A stretch of 64,000 bases of DNA from Terriglobia bacterium (GTDB lineage: Bacteria; Acidobacteriota; Terriglobia; JAIQFV01): contig JAIQFV010000001.1 in the NCBI GenBank assembly GCA_020073085.1, positions 248,001-312,000 of the forward strand, given 5' to 3'. The position numbers and the translations under genes are program-made. Below are positions 32,886 to 42,014 of this stretch, one piece after another; position 1 is the first letter of the stretch, and each line of letters starts with the position of its first letter. The notes beneath the pieces were generated by a model. That model was not told the origin of the DNA. It ran no database searches and saw only the letters and a list, made by a program, of their open reading frames with translations.

Positions 32886-34655
32886 ATGAACTGGAATCAG
32901 TTAAAAACCGTCCTGTGGTTGCGCTGGCGCCTGATGAGAAACCAGTTTTCCCGCCGCGGCAAGTTGAACGCCGTCCTCACCGTCGTCCTCACTGCTTTGG
33001 GATTGACTGTTTCAGTAGGCGGCTTCTTTGGCGGGGTGATATTTGGCGCGTGGCCGCTCAGGAACGCCCCTCCCCTGGTCCTGATGCTGGTGTGGGACTT
33101 CATCATCGGCATTTTCCTCTTCTTCTGGATTCTTGGAATCGTCCGTGAAATCCAGCGGGCGGAATCCCTCGACATCAAGAAGTTATTGCACCTGCCGGTT
33201 TCCCTCCAACAGGTCTTCCTGGTGAATTACATCGCCTCCCATTTCACCTTTGAAATCGTCCTGTTCATGCCGGGGATGATCGGGCTCTGTTTGGGGTTGG
33301 TGTGGAGCAAGGGGTGGCCGATGATCGGGCTGGTTCCTCTGATTCTCGGCTTCCTCTTTATGATGACGGCGTGGACGTACTATCTCCGGGGCTGGCTGGT
33401 CGCACTGATGGCCAACCCGCGCCGTCGGCGCGCCCTCATTGTTGGAGCAACGGCAGCCATCATCGTGCTCGCCCAATTGCCCAACCTGTTCAATATCGTC
33501 TCCCATCCCGGGCGCCGCGGGACCCTTGAGAACCGCTCCTCGTCGGAACGCCGCCTCAGGGCGCCGCGAAGGAGCCTTGAAGACCGGTTAGCGCTTTCGC
33601 CCACGTTCCTGTCTGCGCACAGATATGTTCCGCCATTGTGGGTGGGCGGGGGCGCCTCAGCCCTGGCTTCCGGGCGCGCGTGGCCGGCGGTAGCAGGCTC
33701 ACTGGCAGCCCTCTTGATTGGTTCTTTGGGCCTGGCACGAGCTTACCGCTCAACTCGACGATTTTATTTTGGGGAACAGACCGGTGACAGACCTCCGACC
33801 AGAAAGGACCTGCCTCCCGCCGAAACCACTTTGGCCCCCTCCCTCCGACACGCCGGAAAGAATTTTCTGGAGAAGGACCTTCCGATCGTTCCCCGGGAGA
33901 CTGCGCCCTTATCGCTGGCATTTTTCAGGGGCCTCACACGGGCCCCTGAGGTGAAAATGTCGTTGGCCACGAATTTTATTATGATCGTGGTTTTCTCAGC
34001 CCTCTTCCTCTCCAAGACCTGGGCCCTTCCTTCAGAGAAACTGAAACCCTTTGTGGCCAGTGCCGCCGTGGCTCTTTCGTCTTTTGGATTGACTCAACTC
34101 ATGTTCAACCAGTTCGGTTTTGAGCGTAACGGATTTCGCACCCTCGTGCTTCTGCCAACTCAACGCAAACACTACCTGCTTGCAAAGAATCTCACCCTCT
34201 TCCCCATCGCAATTGGATTGGGACTGATCTTTTTGGGGGTATTCACGGTTCTTCTACACATTGGAGTCGTTCCTTTCGTTGCAAGCTGTTTCCAATTGCT
34301 TGGGGCTTTCTTGTTGTTGAGTATCCTGGGGAATTTCGCCTCGATCATGGTCCCGTACCGCATCGCGGTCGGATCGCTAAAACCCACCAAGGTTTCGGCG
34401 AAGACCACCTTCTTCATTTTCCTATCACAAATGCTCTCTCCCATCGCTTTGATTCCGATTCTGATCTCTCCGGCTCTAGGATTCGTGTTTGATTATCTGG
34501 GGTGGTTCTCTGCGGGTCTGGTGAACCTGCTCATGTCGCTGGTCATGACGGGCCTCCTTGTGTTCCTCTACTGGATCAGCCTGGATCGGCTCGGCCGGTT
34601 GCTCCAATGGCGAGAAAAGGAGATCCTGGAAGCCGTCATCACGGAGGTCGAGTAG
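32886..34655 (+). CDS. ABC-2-like transporter permease
   Basis: 589 residues from the ATG at 32886, which has AGGGA six bases upstream; ATG at 32880 is also in frame but too close to it. About 12 hydrophobic segments occur in two clusters separated by a hydrophilic, Arg/Pro-rich stretch (about residues 215-340, including LENRSSSERRLRAPRRSLED). This size exceeds the 250-400 residues of simple ABC-2 permeases and suggests a duplicated or double-domain permease. It follows its ATPase on the same strand and presumably forms the membrane channel. Substrate unknown. Confidence 0.75.
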   Translation: MNWNQLKTVLWLRWRLMRNQFSRRGKLNAVLTVVLTALGLTVSVGGFFGGVIFGAWPLRNAPPLVLMLVWDFIIGIFLFFWILGIVREIQRAESLDIKKLLHLPVSLQQVFLVNYIASHFTFEIVLFMPGMIGLCLGLVWSKGWPMIGLVPLILGFLFMMTAWTYYLRGWLVALMANPRRRRALIVGATAAIIVLAQLPNLFNIVSHPGRRGTLENRSSSERRLRAPRRSLEDRLALSPTFLSAHRYVPPLWVGGGASALASGRAWPAVAGSLAALLIGSLGLARAYRSTRRFYFGEQTGDRPPTRKDLPPAETTLAPSLRHAGKNFLEKDLPIVPRETAPLSLAFFRGLTRAPEVKMSLATNFIMIVVFSALFLSKTWALPSEKLKPFVASAAVALSSFGLTQLMFNQFGFERNGFRTLVLLPTQRKHYLLAKNLTLFPIAIGLGLIFLGVFTVLLHIGVVPFVASCFQLLGAFLLLSILGNFASIMVPYRIAVGSLKPTKVSAKTTFFIFLSQMLSPIALIPILISPALGFVFDYLGWFSAGLVNLLMSLVMTGLLVFLYWISLDRLGRLLQWREKEILEAVITEVE

Positions 34656-34727
34656 GCCCCCCCGAAGGCGAATGGTGATTCTCATTTTCCATGGTTTTAA
34701 TTATGTTCCGCTTTCACCGGAGATGGA

Positions 34728-35501
34728 ATGAACGCTTACAGGGACGACCTTTCCTATATTCACGATGTCGGCTTTGGCGGTTTCCCGAAGTCCGCTGCGG
34801 AGGGATTGCTGAAAATCCTGGGCCAGGCGGGGATAACGAAGGGGGTCATCGTCGACCTCGGCTGCGGGAGTGGAATATGGGCACAGAAGCTCTCCGATGC
34901 AGGCTACGAGGTTTGGGGGTTCGACCTTTCGCCCGCCATGATCAGGATCGCAAGAAAGCGAGTTCCCGGCGGGAAATTTCAAACCGGATCGTATCTAAAG
35001 GTCACTTTGCCGCCTTGTGATGCCGTTACGTCGCTGGGCGAATGTTTTAACTATCGGTTTGACGAGAAGAACAACCTCCGTGGGCTTTTCCGGCTGTTCC
35101 GTCGCGTGTACACAGCCCTGAGGCCGGGGGGGCTATTTCTTTTCGACATGGCCGGGCCCGGGAGAGGGAATGTCCCGCCCTCAAGGTACTGGGAGGGGAA
35201 GGGCTGGGCAATCCTCGTTAGCGTCGTGGAAGACGCCAGAAAGAAACAGTTGACGCGTCGGATCACGACATTTCGGAAGAGTGGAAGACTCTACCGCCGC
35301 GATCAAGAAACCCACAGACTGCAGTTATTTGAACGATCCGAAATCAAGAAACAACTTCGCCAGGCAGGATTCTCGGTACGCTCTCTGCCCAGTTACGGAA
35401 GATTACCCCTCCCCAAGAGCTGTTTTGCTTTCATGGCGTGCAAACCCTGCCCCGCGACAAGCCTGAGTCGACGACGAGCGGTTGAAGTGAGTTCTTCTTA
35501 A
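34728..35501 (+). CDS. Class I SAM-dependent methyltransferase
   Basis: 257 residues with a Rossmann-like methyltransferase core. Motif I is VDLGCGSGIW (about 43-52), motif II acidic end is WGFDLSPAM, and the post-IV region is LRPGGLFLFDMAG. The small-molecule methyltransferase group (Methyltransf_25 type) is the best fit. The substrate cannot be predicted. GGAG lies upstream of the ATG at a suitable distance. It follows the ABC permease by 72 bases on the same strand, so co-transcription is possible though functional linkage is unproven. Confidence 0.85.
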   Translation: MNAYRDDLSYIHDVGFGGFPKSAAEGLLKILGQAGITKGVIVDLGCGSGIWAQKLSDAGYEVWGFDLSPAMIRIARKRVPGGKFQTGSYLKVTLPPCDAVTSLGECFNYRFDEKNNLRGLFRLFRRVYTALRPGGLFLFDMAGPGRGNVPPSRYWEGKGWAILVSVVEDARKKQLTRRITTFRKSGRLYRRDQETHRLQLFERSEIKKQLRQAGFSVRSLPSYGRLPLPKSCFAFMACKPCPATSLSRRRAVEVSSS

Positions 35502-35857
35502 CGGTCCCCACTCACACCGAGATTTGAAATCTCCTCCAAAATCTCATTGTCTTTTTTCGTCCGGTTCCTTCTCATTTTCTCCTACAGTTCAATCTAACCT
35601 CAGCCGATAAGACCATACGAGGGTGGCGCCGGCCACGGACGAGGAACTTGCCGATCCTGCCGTTACGTTCCGTGCCAAGCAATCCATCGCCGATTCTAGA
35701 ATGAGGACGGCGAGAGTTGAGCAAGAGCGCCGTATTCCGGATCGGAAGAGGACAGTCACCTGACCTGATGGATGGAGTCCATTCGGCACGTACCTTCCAG
35801 TCATTCCATTCCCTTCATCAGACCGGCCGGGATCCACCTCGAAAGGAATCTAATCCC
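35502..35857. other. Intergenic region
   Basis: 356 bases without a supported gene. A small 15-base palindrome, GAGATTT-G-AAATCTC (35519-35533), follows the methyltransferase stop and could mark the transcript end. No other structure was seen. Confidence 0.45.
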
Positions 35858-36442
35858 ATGCTCAGAAGGTCATTATTCCTCCTTTTCATCCTCTTCTCCG
35901 GAACCTTGAATTGCCTTGGCCAGACCACCGTGGCCCGGTATGTTGAACCTGAAGGCGGTTTTTCGTTTAGTGTTCCATCGGACTGGAGCATTGAGGAAGT
36001 GGCCAACCAGAAGTACCGGATGGTCTTTGCTCCGGCCGTCGACGGTTTTGCTCCCAATATCAGTGTCGTGGACGAACCTGCCCTGGGTTCCATTGATGGC
36101 TTCGTCGCCGCAAGGCTCAGGGGACTCCCCAAACTGTTTGAGGGTGTCAGTGGCAATGAGTTCAGAACCCCGAATCAATCCGACTTCATTACCAAGTTTG
36201 GGCAGAGGGGGATCCGTGTGGTCACCCAGATGGAATTCAACGGGAGAGTGCTCCGGCAAGCGGAGTATTTTTTCCATGGCAGGGAGGGCAGAGTGATTGT
36301 CGTCACTTGCACCGTCCCCACCCATGGGGGTGAGGCCTATGACAGGATGTTTGACGAGAGCATGAAGAGCTTCAGTTCGGAAACCAGTGCCCCCCGATTC
36401 CCTGCCGCCTTATTCGGGGAGGAAGACTACGTAGCCGGGTAG
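35858..36442 (+). CDS. Exported PsbP/DUF1795-like protein
   Basis: 194 residues. The ATG at 35858, with AAGGA upstream, opens a signal peptide (MLRRSLFLLFILFSGTLNCLG). A lipobox is only weakly suggested by LNC. The mature part starts YVEPEGGFSFSVPSDWSIEE, the hallmark of PsbP/DcrB/DUF1795 domains. It continues with alternating strands and a C-terminal TCTVPTHGGEAYDRMFDESM helix, also typical (the region that counts stress/fit peaks in DcrB-like folds). An in-frame upstream extension to 35717 would bury the signal peptide and is rejected. The cellular role of such proteins is poorly known. Confidence 0.72.
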   Translation: MLRRSLFLLFILFSGTLNCLGQTTVARYVEPEGGFSFSVPSDWSIEEVANQKYRMVFAPAVDGFAPNISVVDEPALGSIDGFVAARLRGLPKLFEGVSGNEFRTPNQSDFITKFGQRGIRVVTQMEFNGRVLRQAEYFFHGREGRVIVVTCTVPTHGGEAYDRMFDESMKSFSSETSAPRFPAALFGEEDYVAG

Positions 36443-36838
36443 GCCATGGCGATTGTCCTGCGGATGGTCTGATTGAAATAAACTGCTTCGCGATTTCCTT
36501 CCACGCATCCCTTCCGGGGTGGAAGACCAATCGGCAGTGAGGGATCATCGCCCAGAGCATCTTAATTTGGGCGAGGAGGAAGCGGGGGTCCAGGATTCAC
36601 CCCTTGTACCGCCCGGCATCAACTGCATCGAGTCGCCCTCCGCCCAATCTTACCTCCACCGACCTCCTCCCCCAACCCAATCAAGCATGGGAAACTGCGC
36701 CCCCCGGAGTTGGCCCGTCAAACGAGAGTCATTAGTCGGAGGAGGACATCTCTCCCCTTGTCGTGAAAACGGAGCTCCCCCTCATTACCCTGATTCATGA
36801 GAGAAGAAATCTGATTCCACGCACTTCAGCCATTCCTT
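36443..36838. other. Intergenic region between convergent genes
   Basis: 396 bases between two convergent stops. No convincing hairpin with a U tract, repeat or short gene was found. Confidence 0.5.
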
Positions 36839-38245
36839 CTATCCATAAACCAGGTTTTTGGCCGCCGTAAGGATGCGTTTGACCTTTTGGGGGGAACGCG
36901 CTTCACAGTAGAGGCGAAGCATCGGCTCGGTGCCGGAGGGACGGATCAAGACCCATTCGTCGTCATTAAAGAGCAGCTTGAACCCATCCAGGTTCTCGCG
37001 CCGGGCCACCAGGTAATTGGATATCTTGTGTGGCGGATGCCGGGTAAGCCCCCCAATGGCGGCGCGTTTCACAGCGTCGTTCACATGCAGGTCCAGCCGG
37101 TCAAAATAAAACGCCCCATAGTTCTTCATCAACTCGCTGACCACCTCGCGGAGGGACTTCTCCTGGTGGACCATGATTTCCAGAAGCAGGAGCGCGCACA
37201 GAAAACTGTCGCGTTCCGGAAGATGGCGGGTGATCCCGATCCCCCCGCTTTCCTCGCCGCCTACTAGAATTCTACGACTCAGCATGAGGTCGCAAATATA
37301 TTTGAACCCGATGGGGGTCTGATGCATAACCAGCGAATGGCGTTTGCAGATACGGTCGATCATCTTGGTTGTGGAAAAGGTCTTTGCCACTTCGCCGTGC
37401 ATCTTCCGGACGCCGACCAGATGTTCGAGGATCATTGAAAAAATCTTATGCGAATCGATGAAGAGGCCCGTGCGATCCATGGCCCCGATGCGGTCGGCGT
37501 CCCCGTCACTCGCAAACCCGACGTCGAATCGGCCCCGTTGCAGTGCCGTCCGCAATTCCGCCAGGTTTGAATCGATGGGCTCCGGGTTGATCCCTCCAAA
37601 GGCGGGATTAATCTCGCCGCGCATCTCGTGGCAGGAAATCCCCAGATCGGTGAGAATGCCCTTCAAGGTCCCCCGGCCTGCGCCATACATCACATCCACC
37701 AGCACCCGGACGCGCGCGTTGCGCAGCCTGCGAAAGTCCACGGTCCGCTTCAGGTACTCACGGTAGTGACCTTTGAAATCGAGCACCCGGATCTTTCCGG
37801 ATCGAAACCGCGGAGGCCTCTCTTGCTCCTTTATCGCTGCCGGCAATCGCTTTTCGATCTCATGAATGATGGACGGGCTGGCCGAGCCTCCGTAGGTTCC
37901 CTTGAATTTGACGCCGTTCCACCGCGCCGGATTGTGACTGGCCGTGATCATGACGCCGCCGGAGGTCCGGTAGTGTCTCACGGCAAAAGAAAGGATGGGA
38001 CTGGCCACGCAATCATTCGAGAGCAACACCTCAATCCCGTGCGCTGAGAGTACCTCGGCAGCCACCTGGGCAAACTCCGGAGAGGCAAACCGCGTGTCAT
38101 AGCCGACCGCAACCACCTTCCGCCCCGTAGCGGTCTCGTTAACGTATCGGGCGATGGCGGTGACCACAAGCCGGACATTGTCAAAAGTGAAATCGTCGGC
38201 GATGACCCCACGCCATCCATCGGTTCCAAAGACTATGGAGGACAT
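36839..38245 (-). CDS. Phosphoglucomutase/phosphomannomutase family protein
   Basis: 468 residues of the alpha-D-phosphohexomutase superfamily, which interconverts hexose 1- and 6-phosphates. The phosphoserine loop is TASHNP (Ser103), the metal loop is DGDADR (about residue 245), the sugar-binding loop is GGEESGGIG and the phosphate-binding C-terminal loop is RPSGTEPMLRLY. All four functional loops are intact. It lies seven bases downstream of a mannose-1-phosphate guanylyltransferase gene, so phosphomannomutase activity feeding GDP-mannose synthesis is likely, though glucose use is not excluded. GAGG precedes the ATG. Confidence 0.9.
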   Translation of the reverse strand: MSSIVFGTDGWRGVIADDFTFDNVRLVVTAIARYVNETATGRKVVAVGYDTRFASPEFAQVAAEVLSAHGIEVLLSNDCVASPILSFAVRHYRTSGGVMITASHNPARWNGVKFKGTYGGSASPSIIHEIEKRLPAAIKEQERPPRFRSGKIRVLDFKGHYREYLKRTVDFRRLRNARVRVLVDVMYGAGRGTLKGILTDLGISCHEMRGEINPAFGGINPEPIDSNLAELRTALQRGRFDVGFASDGDADRIGAMDRTGLFIDSHKIFSMILEHLVGVRKMHGEVAKTFSTTKMIDRICKRHSLVMHQTPIGFKYICDLMLSRRILVGGEESGGIGITRHLPERDSFLCALLLLEIMVHQEKSLREVVSELMKNYGAFYFDRLDLHVNDAVKRAAIGGLTRHPPHKISNYLVARRENLDGFKLLFNDDEWVLIRPSGTEPMLRLYCEARSPQKVKRILTAAKNLVYG

Positions 38246-38252
38246 ATCTCCT

Positions 38253-39329
38253 CTAAAGTAATCCCTTCAATCCTCTTAGCTCCAACTCCTTGACCATGCT
38301 TGAAACGTCCTGCGACCGCTTCCGATCGCAGATCAACAGCGCATCCTCGGTTTCCACGATGACCAGATCCGCCACGCCGATCAGGGCGACCTGCTTTCCG
38401 GACACATCGACCAGGTTGCGCATCGCATCGAGGGTGAGGCAATTGCCTTTGAGGATGTTCCCTGACGCGTCTTTCTCCAACGCCTCATAAAGCGCTTCCC
38501 AGCTTCCCAGATCGCTCCAACCAATGTCGCCGGCCACGCAAAAAATGTTGTCGGCCTTCTCCATAATGCCATAATCCACCGAGATGGAATCGGTCCGGGG
38601 ATACCATTCTTCCAAGGCCTGATCGAAGGCGCCGGCCTCCGCGCAGGCGACAATTTCGATGAGGGCCCGATGAGTCTGCGGAAGGTATCGCTCGGTTGCC
38701 GCAACCACCGTGCTCGCTTTCCAGACAAAGATGCCCCCATTCCAGTAGTAATTCCCGTCAGACAAATAGCGCTCGGCCGTCGGCCGGTCCGGCTTCTCAA
38801 CGAACTGGCGCACTGCATGAACTTCGACACCGAAGAGGCGCTGCACTCGATTGTCTTCCACCTGGACATAGCCAAATCCCGTCTCCGGCCGGGTGGGCTT
38901 CAATCCCAGCACGACAATGTTTGAGTCCTTCTGCGCAACCGCTTCCGCAGCACGAAGACAATCCAGAAAGACCTCGCGCCGGGTAATGATGTGGTCAGAC
39001 GGGAGGACAACCAGGACGGCCTCGGGGTCGCGCCCTACGATGAGGTGTGCCGCCAGGGCGATACAGGGCGCTGTATTGCGCCCCACCGGTTCCGCAATGA
39101 TTTGCTCGGAAGGGACCTCGGGCAACTGTTCCCGGATGGAATCGCGGAGGATCTTGTTTCCCAGGACAAAAATATTGCCCGGAGGGATCACGGTCGCAAT
39201 CCGATCCACACTCTGCTGCAACAGCGATCGCTGGGTCAGAATCTTGAGGAGTTGTTTGGGTTTGGCAGCCCGGCTCTGTGGCCAGAACCGCGTGCCACGT
39301 CCACCTGCCAAGATGACGGCATAGATCAT
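38253..39329 (-). CDS. manC: Mannose-1-phosphate guanylyltransferase
   Basis: 358 residues. It transfers GMP from GTP to mannose 1-phosphate to form GDP-mannose. The nucleotide-binding signature AGGRGTRFWPQSR, the catalytic-region lysines in KPKQLL, the motif EPVGRNTAPCIALAA and the sugar-binding FVEKPDRPTAE are all present. The length matches the single-domain form without the C-terminal isomerase cupin of ManC/AlgA fusions. It forms a two-gene unit with the downstream phosphohexomutase. Products would supply mannose for exopolysaccharide, glycoprotein or phosphatidylinositol-mannoside-like glycans. Confidence 0.92.
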   Translation of the reverse strand: MIYAVILAGGRGTRFWPQSRAAKPKQLLKILTQRSLLQQSVDRIATVIPPGNIFVLGNKILRDSIREQLPEVPSEQIIAEPVGRNTAPCIALAAHLIVGRDPEAVLVVLPSDHIITRREVFLDCLRAAEAVAQKDSNIVVLGLKPTRPETGFGYVQVEDNRVQRLFGVEVHAVRQFVEKPDRPTAERYLSDGNYYWNGGIFVWKASTVVAATERYLPQTHRALIEIVACAEAGAFDQALEEWYPRTDSISVDYGIMEKADNIFCVAGDIGWSDLGSWEALYEALEKDASGNILKGNCLTLDAMRNLVDVSGKQVALIGVADLVIVETEDALLICDRKRSQDVSSMVKELELRGLKGLL

Positions 39330-39408
39330 ATAACGGTCTCACCCCGGCAGGAGGGTCCTGCCGAGGGGTCCTGCCCGCACGCCTGAATTAGAAATTTCCG
39401 CAGACCTC

Positions 39409-40602
39409 TTATCCCAGGGAGAGCACGAAATCACGAAATACCGTCATTCCACGTTCAATGGTGTCCATCGACGTGGCATAGGAGAATCGGAGGTGCTCCG
39501 GCGTGCCAAAGGCCTCTCCAGGAACGACGGCGATGCGAGCGCGATCCAGCAAGGCCTTGGCAAGATCCATTGAATTGTGAATCCCGCCCTTGCCATAAAG
39601 CGCCGAAACATTGGGATAAACATAAAACGCGCCATAGGGCCGGGCACACCGGATCCCGGGGATTGCTCTCATCGCGTCGAGAATGTATTGCCGGCGCCGC
39701 GTGTACTCGATAAGCATTTGCCGGACGGAATCCTGGGGCCCATCGAGTGCTTCGAGCGCGGCGCGTTGAGAGATGGATGTGGGATTCGAGGTCGAGTGGC
39801 TCTGAATCTTGAGCATCTGCTGAATCAATTTTTCAGGCGCCAGGGCGTAACCCAGCCGCCAACCCGTCATGGCATAGGTTTTGGAAAGGGTCCCGATCAC
39901 CACCAGGTGCGACTTGATCGCATCGCCCAGGCGGGAGATCGAGAAGGGCTCGCGGCCTTCATAGATGAAATGGCTGTAAGCCTCATCCGTTATTAAGAAC
40001 AGGTTCCGGCTGATGACGAGCTGAGCGATCTTCTTGAATTCATCATCGGCCACCACGCCGCCACTCGGGTTGTTGGGGGAGTTGACGATGATCAGTTTGG
40101 TCCGGGCGGTGAGGGCGCGCTCGACGTCGACCGCTTTCAAACAGAAATCATTCTCCTCCTTTGCCGCAACGTAGACCGGGACGCCCCCATGATAGGTGAT
40201 CAGATCCTGGAACGTCACCCAAAACGGGGTCGGCAGAATGACCTCATCCCCGTGATCCACCAGGGCGGCCATGGCATTGAAGAGTGCCTGCTTGCCGCCC
40301 ACCGTCACAATGGTCTCTTTGGCCGAATAGCTGGAGCCAAATTCCCGCGCGTGGTGACGCGCAATACTCTCCCGCAAGGGCATGATTCCCGGCGTGGCGG
40401 TATATTTAGTGAAGTTGGATTCGATAGCGCGAATGCCCGCTGCCTTGACGTTCGCGGGCGTCGGAAAATCGGGCTCTCCCGGGCCGAAGTCAAGGATCTC
40501 GATCCCCTGAGCCTTCAACTTCTCGGCTTCGGTCAAAACCTGCAATGTGGCTGAAACACTGATACGATGAGTGCGCTTTGAATACCGGTCCGTGATTTCC
40601 AT
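39409..40602 (-). CDS. Class I/II aminotransferase, aspartate aminotransferase-like
   Basis: 397 residues. The ATG at 40602 has AGGTGA upstream; an in-frame GTG at 40611 lacks one. A PLP-dependent fold I enzyme with the Schiff-base lysine in LSKTYAMTGWRLGY (about residue 240), the PLP-ring Asn in NSPNNPSGG, Asp/Tyr in ITDEAYSHF and the substrate-carboxylate Arg in LRFSYATS. This is the bacterial Ib-type aspartate/prephenate aminotransferase group. It most likely transfers amino groups between aspartate or an aromatic acid and 2-oxoglutarate. It lies in the housekeeping block, downstream of coaD. Confidence 0.9.
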   Translation of the reverse strand: MEITDRYSKRTHRISVSATLQVLTEAEKLKAQGIEILDFGPGEPDFPTPANVKAAGIRAIESNFTKYTATPGIMPLRESIARHHAREFGSSYSAKETIVTVGGKQALFNAMAALVDHGDEVILPTPFWVTFQDLITYHGGVPVYVAAKEENDFCLKAVDVERALTARTKLIIVNSPNNPSGGVVADDEFKKIAQLVISRNLFLITDEAYSHFIYEGREPFSISRLGDAIKSHLVVIGTLSKTYAMTGWRLGYALAPEKLIQQMLKIQSHSTSNPTSISQRAALEALDGPQDSVRQMLIEYTRRRQYILDAMRAIPGIRCARPYGAFYVYPNVSALYGKGGIHNSMDLAKALLDRARIAVVPGEAFGTPEHLRFSYATSMDTIERGMTVFRDFVLSLG

Positions 40603-40705
40603 GGAAGTCACCTGCAGAGGAAGGAGATGAATTCAATTTCGACTAAGAACCGCTTTGAAAGTGGAACAGGGTACTTCCCTTGGCGATCAGACTGAATGCA
40701 TGGAA

Positions 40706-41224
40706 TCAGCCTTGCTGACGAGCCGCCATAGGGCCCTTGTTCTTGGCGTGCAAGCGTTGTTCCACGATCTCCGGCACCAGTCCCTTCACCGACCCGCCCA
40801 ATACAAAAATCTCGCGGATCAGCTTCGAACTCAGATAACTGTAAGACTCGGCCGGCAACATGAAAACCGTTTCGATCCGGGGTTCAAGCCTCCGGTTCAT
40901 CAGGGCCATTTGGAGTTCGTACTCGTAATCCGAGATGGCCCGGATGCCCCGGACGATCACGGTGGCTTTCTTTTTTACCGCGTATTCAACCAACAAACCA
41001 TCGAACGTATCCACTGCCACATTCCCGTAGCGCTCCTGGGTCACGGTTTTCAGCATCGACACCCGCTCCCGGACCGTGAAGAGAGGACTCTTGTCGGGGT
41101 TTAATAAAACGGCGACTATCACCCGGTCAAACAGCTTGCTGCAACGTCCAATGATATCGATGTGGCCGTTCGTCACTGGATCGAACGTACCCGGGTAAAG
41201 AGCGATTTTCTTCAAGGGATTCAC
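40706..41224 (-). CDS. coaD: Phosphopantetheine adenylyltransferase
   Basis: 172 residues. It catalyses the penultimate step of coenzyme A synthesis, joining ATP and 4'-phosphopantetheine. The nucleotidyltransferase motif GTFDPVTNGH sits near the N-terminus, and the ligand-binding region VVRGIRAISDYEYELQM and the ISSxxIR-like YLSSKLIREI complete the family pattern. The start is GTG, and it overlaps the rsmD stop by four bases (GTGA at 41221-41224), fixing the start and coupling translation. The rsmD-coaD pairing is a widespread bacterial gene order. Confidence 0.95.
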   Translation of the reverse strand: MNPLKKIALYPGTFDPVTNGHIDIIGRCSKLFDRVIVAVLLNPDKSPLFTVRERVSMLKTVTQERYGNVAVDTFDGLLVEYAVKKKATVIVRGIRAISDYEYELQMALMNRRLEPRIETVFMLPAESYSYLSSKLIREIFVLGGSVKGLVPEIVEQRLHAKNKGPMAARQQG

Positions 41225-41787
41225 CGAAGTCCGGGATTGGGAATCTGCGGTTGATAAAATGAAAGCCGACTGTCCCCTTGCGTTTTTTCCCTCACCCGCT
41301 TGAGCGAGCCATACGTCGTCGTCAGGCTGAGACGTTTGGAGTGCTCCGCAATGACCAGGGCATCCCTCGGCCAGGTGATTCTGCGGCCGAGAGCGGTAAG
41401 GGCCTTCTCATACTCCTGCGCTTCCGCATAAGGGGGATCCAGGAAGCAGATGTCGAATTCTTCCTGTTGCAGGAGCGCTCGGACGACATCGCCCTGGATG
41501 ATACTAAATCTCTCGTTGATTTCCAATGCCAAAAGGTTCGAGCGGACACACTCGACGGCAGGGCGGTGCCTTTCAATAAAGGTCACGTGAGCTGCGCCGC
41601 GACTGAGCGCCTCCAAGCCAACGGCGCCGCTGCCGGCATAGGCATCCAGGAACCGGGCGCCGACGATCCGCGGCCCGATAATGTTGAAAAGAGTCTCACG
41701 GAGTTGATCACTGGTCGGCCGCAAATGCATCCCCCGGAGGGTTCTCAGCCGACGGCCGCCATATTCTCCCGCGATGATTCGTAGCAT
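41221..41787 (-). CDS. rsmD: 16S rRNA (guanine-966-N2)-methyltransferase
   Basis: 188 residues. It methylates G966 of 16S rRNA in the 30S subunit. The N-terminal IIAGEYGGRRL and LRPTSDQLRETLFNII are family hallmarks. The SAM-binding motif is FLDAYAGSGAVGLEALSRGA, and the catalytic DPPY motif is in CFLDPPYAEA. It overlaps coaD by four bases. Upstream lies a block of TCAGGTG heptamers separating it from recG. Confidence 0.95.
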   Translation of the reverse strand: MLRIIAGEYGGRRLRTLRGMHLRPTSDQLRETLFNIIGPRIVGARFLDAYAGSGAVGLEALSRGAAHVTFIERHRPAVECVRSNLLALEINERFSIIQGDVVRALLQQEEFDICFLDPPYAEAQEYEKALTALGRRITWPRDALVIAEHSKRLSLTTTYGSLKRVREKTQGDSRLSFYQPQIPNPGLR

Positions 41788-41792
41788 AGGAT

Positions 41793-42008
41793 TCAGGTAT
41801 CAGGTGTCGGGTGTCGGGTGTCAGGTGCCGGGTGTCAGGTGCCCGGTGTAAGTGAAACTGAAGTCTAATGTACCAGTTCAACCTCTAGAGTCCGATGCTC
41901 CGGGTTGAGAATCCAGCTTAACATCGCTTATCCAATTCCCATTCATTGTCGGTCACCATCTCTGACTTCTGGTTTCCACTGACACCCGGCACCTGACACC
42001 TGGCACCT
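41793..42008. repeat. Inverted pair of heptamer arrays (TCAGGTG family)
   Basis: At 41793-41848 eight 7-base units run in a row (TCAGGTA, TCAGGTG, TCGGGTG twice, TCAGGTG, CCGGGTG, TCAGGTG, CCCGGTG). At 41983-42008 the reverse-complement family appears (CACCCGG, CACCTGA, CACCTGG, CACCT). The two arrays are inverted around ~130 bases and could pair as a long hairpin between rsmD and recG. Confidence 0.8.
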
Positions 42009-42014
42009 CTCCCC

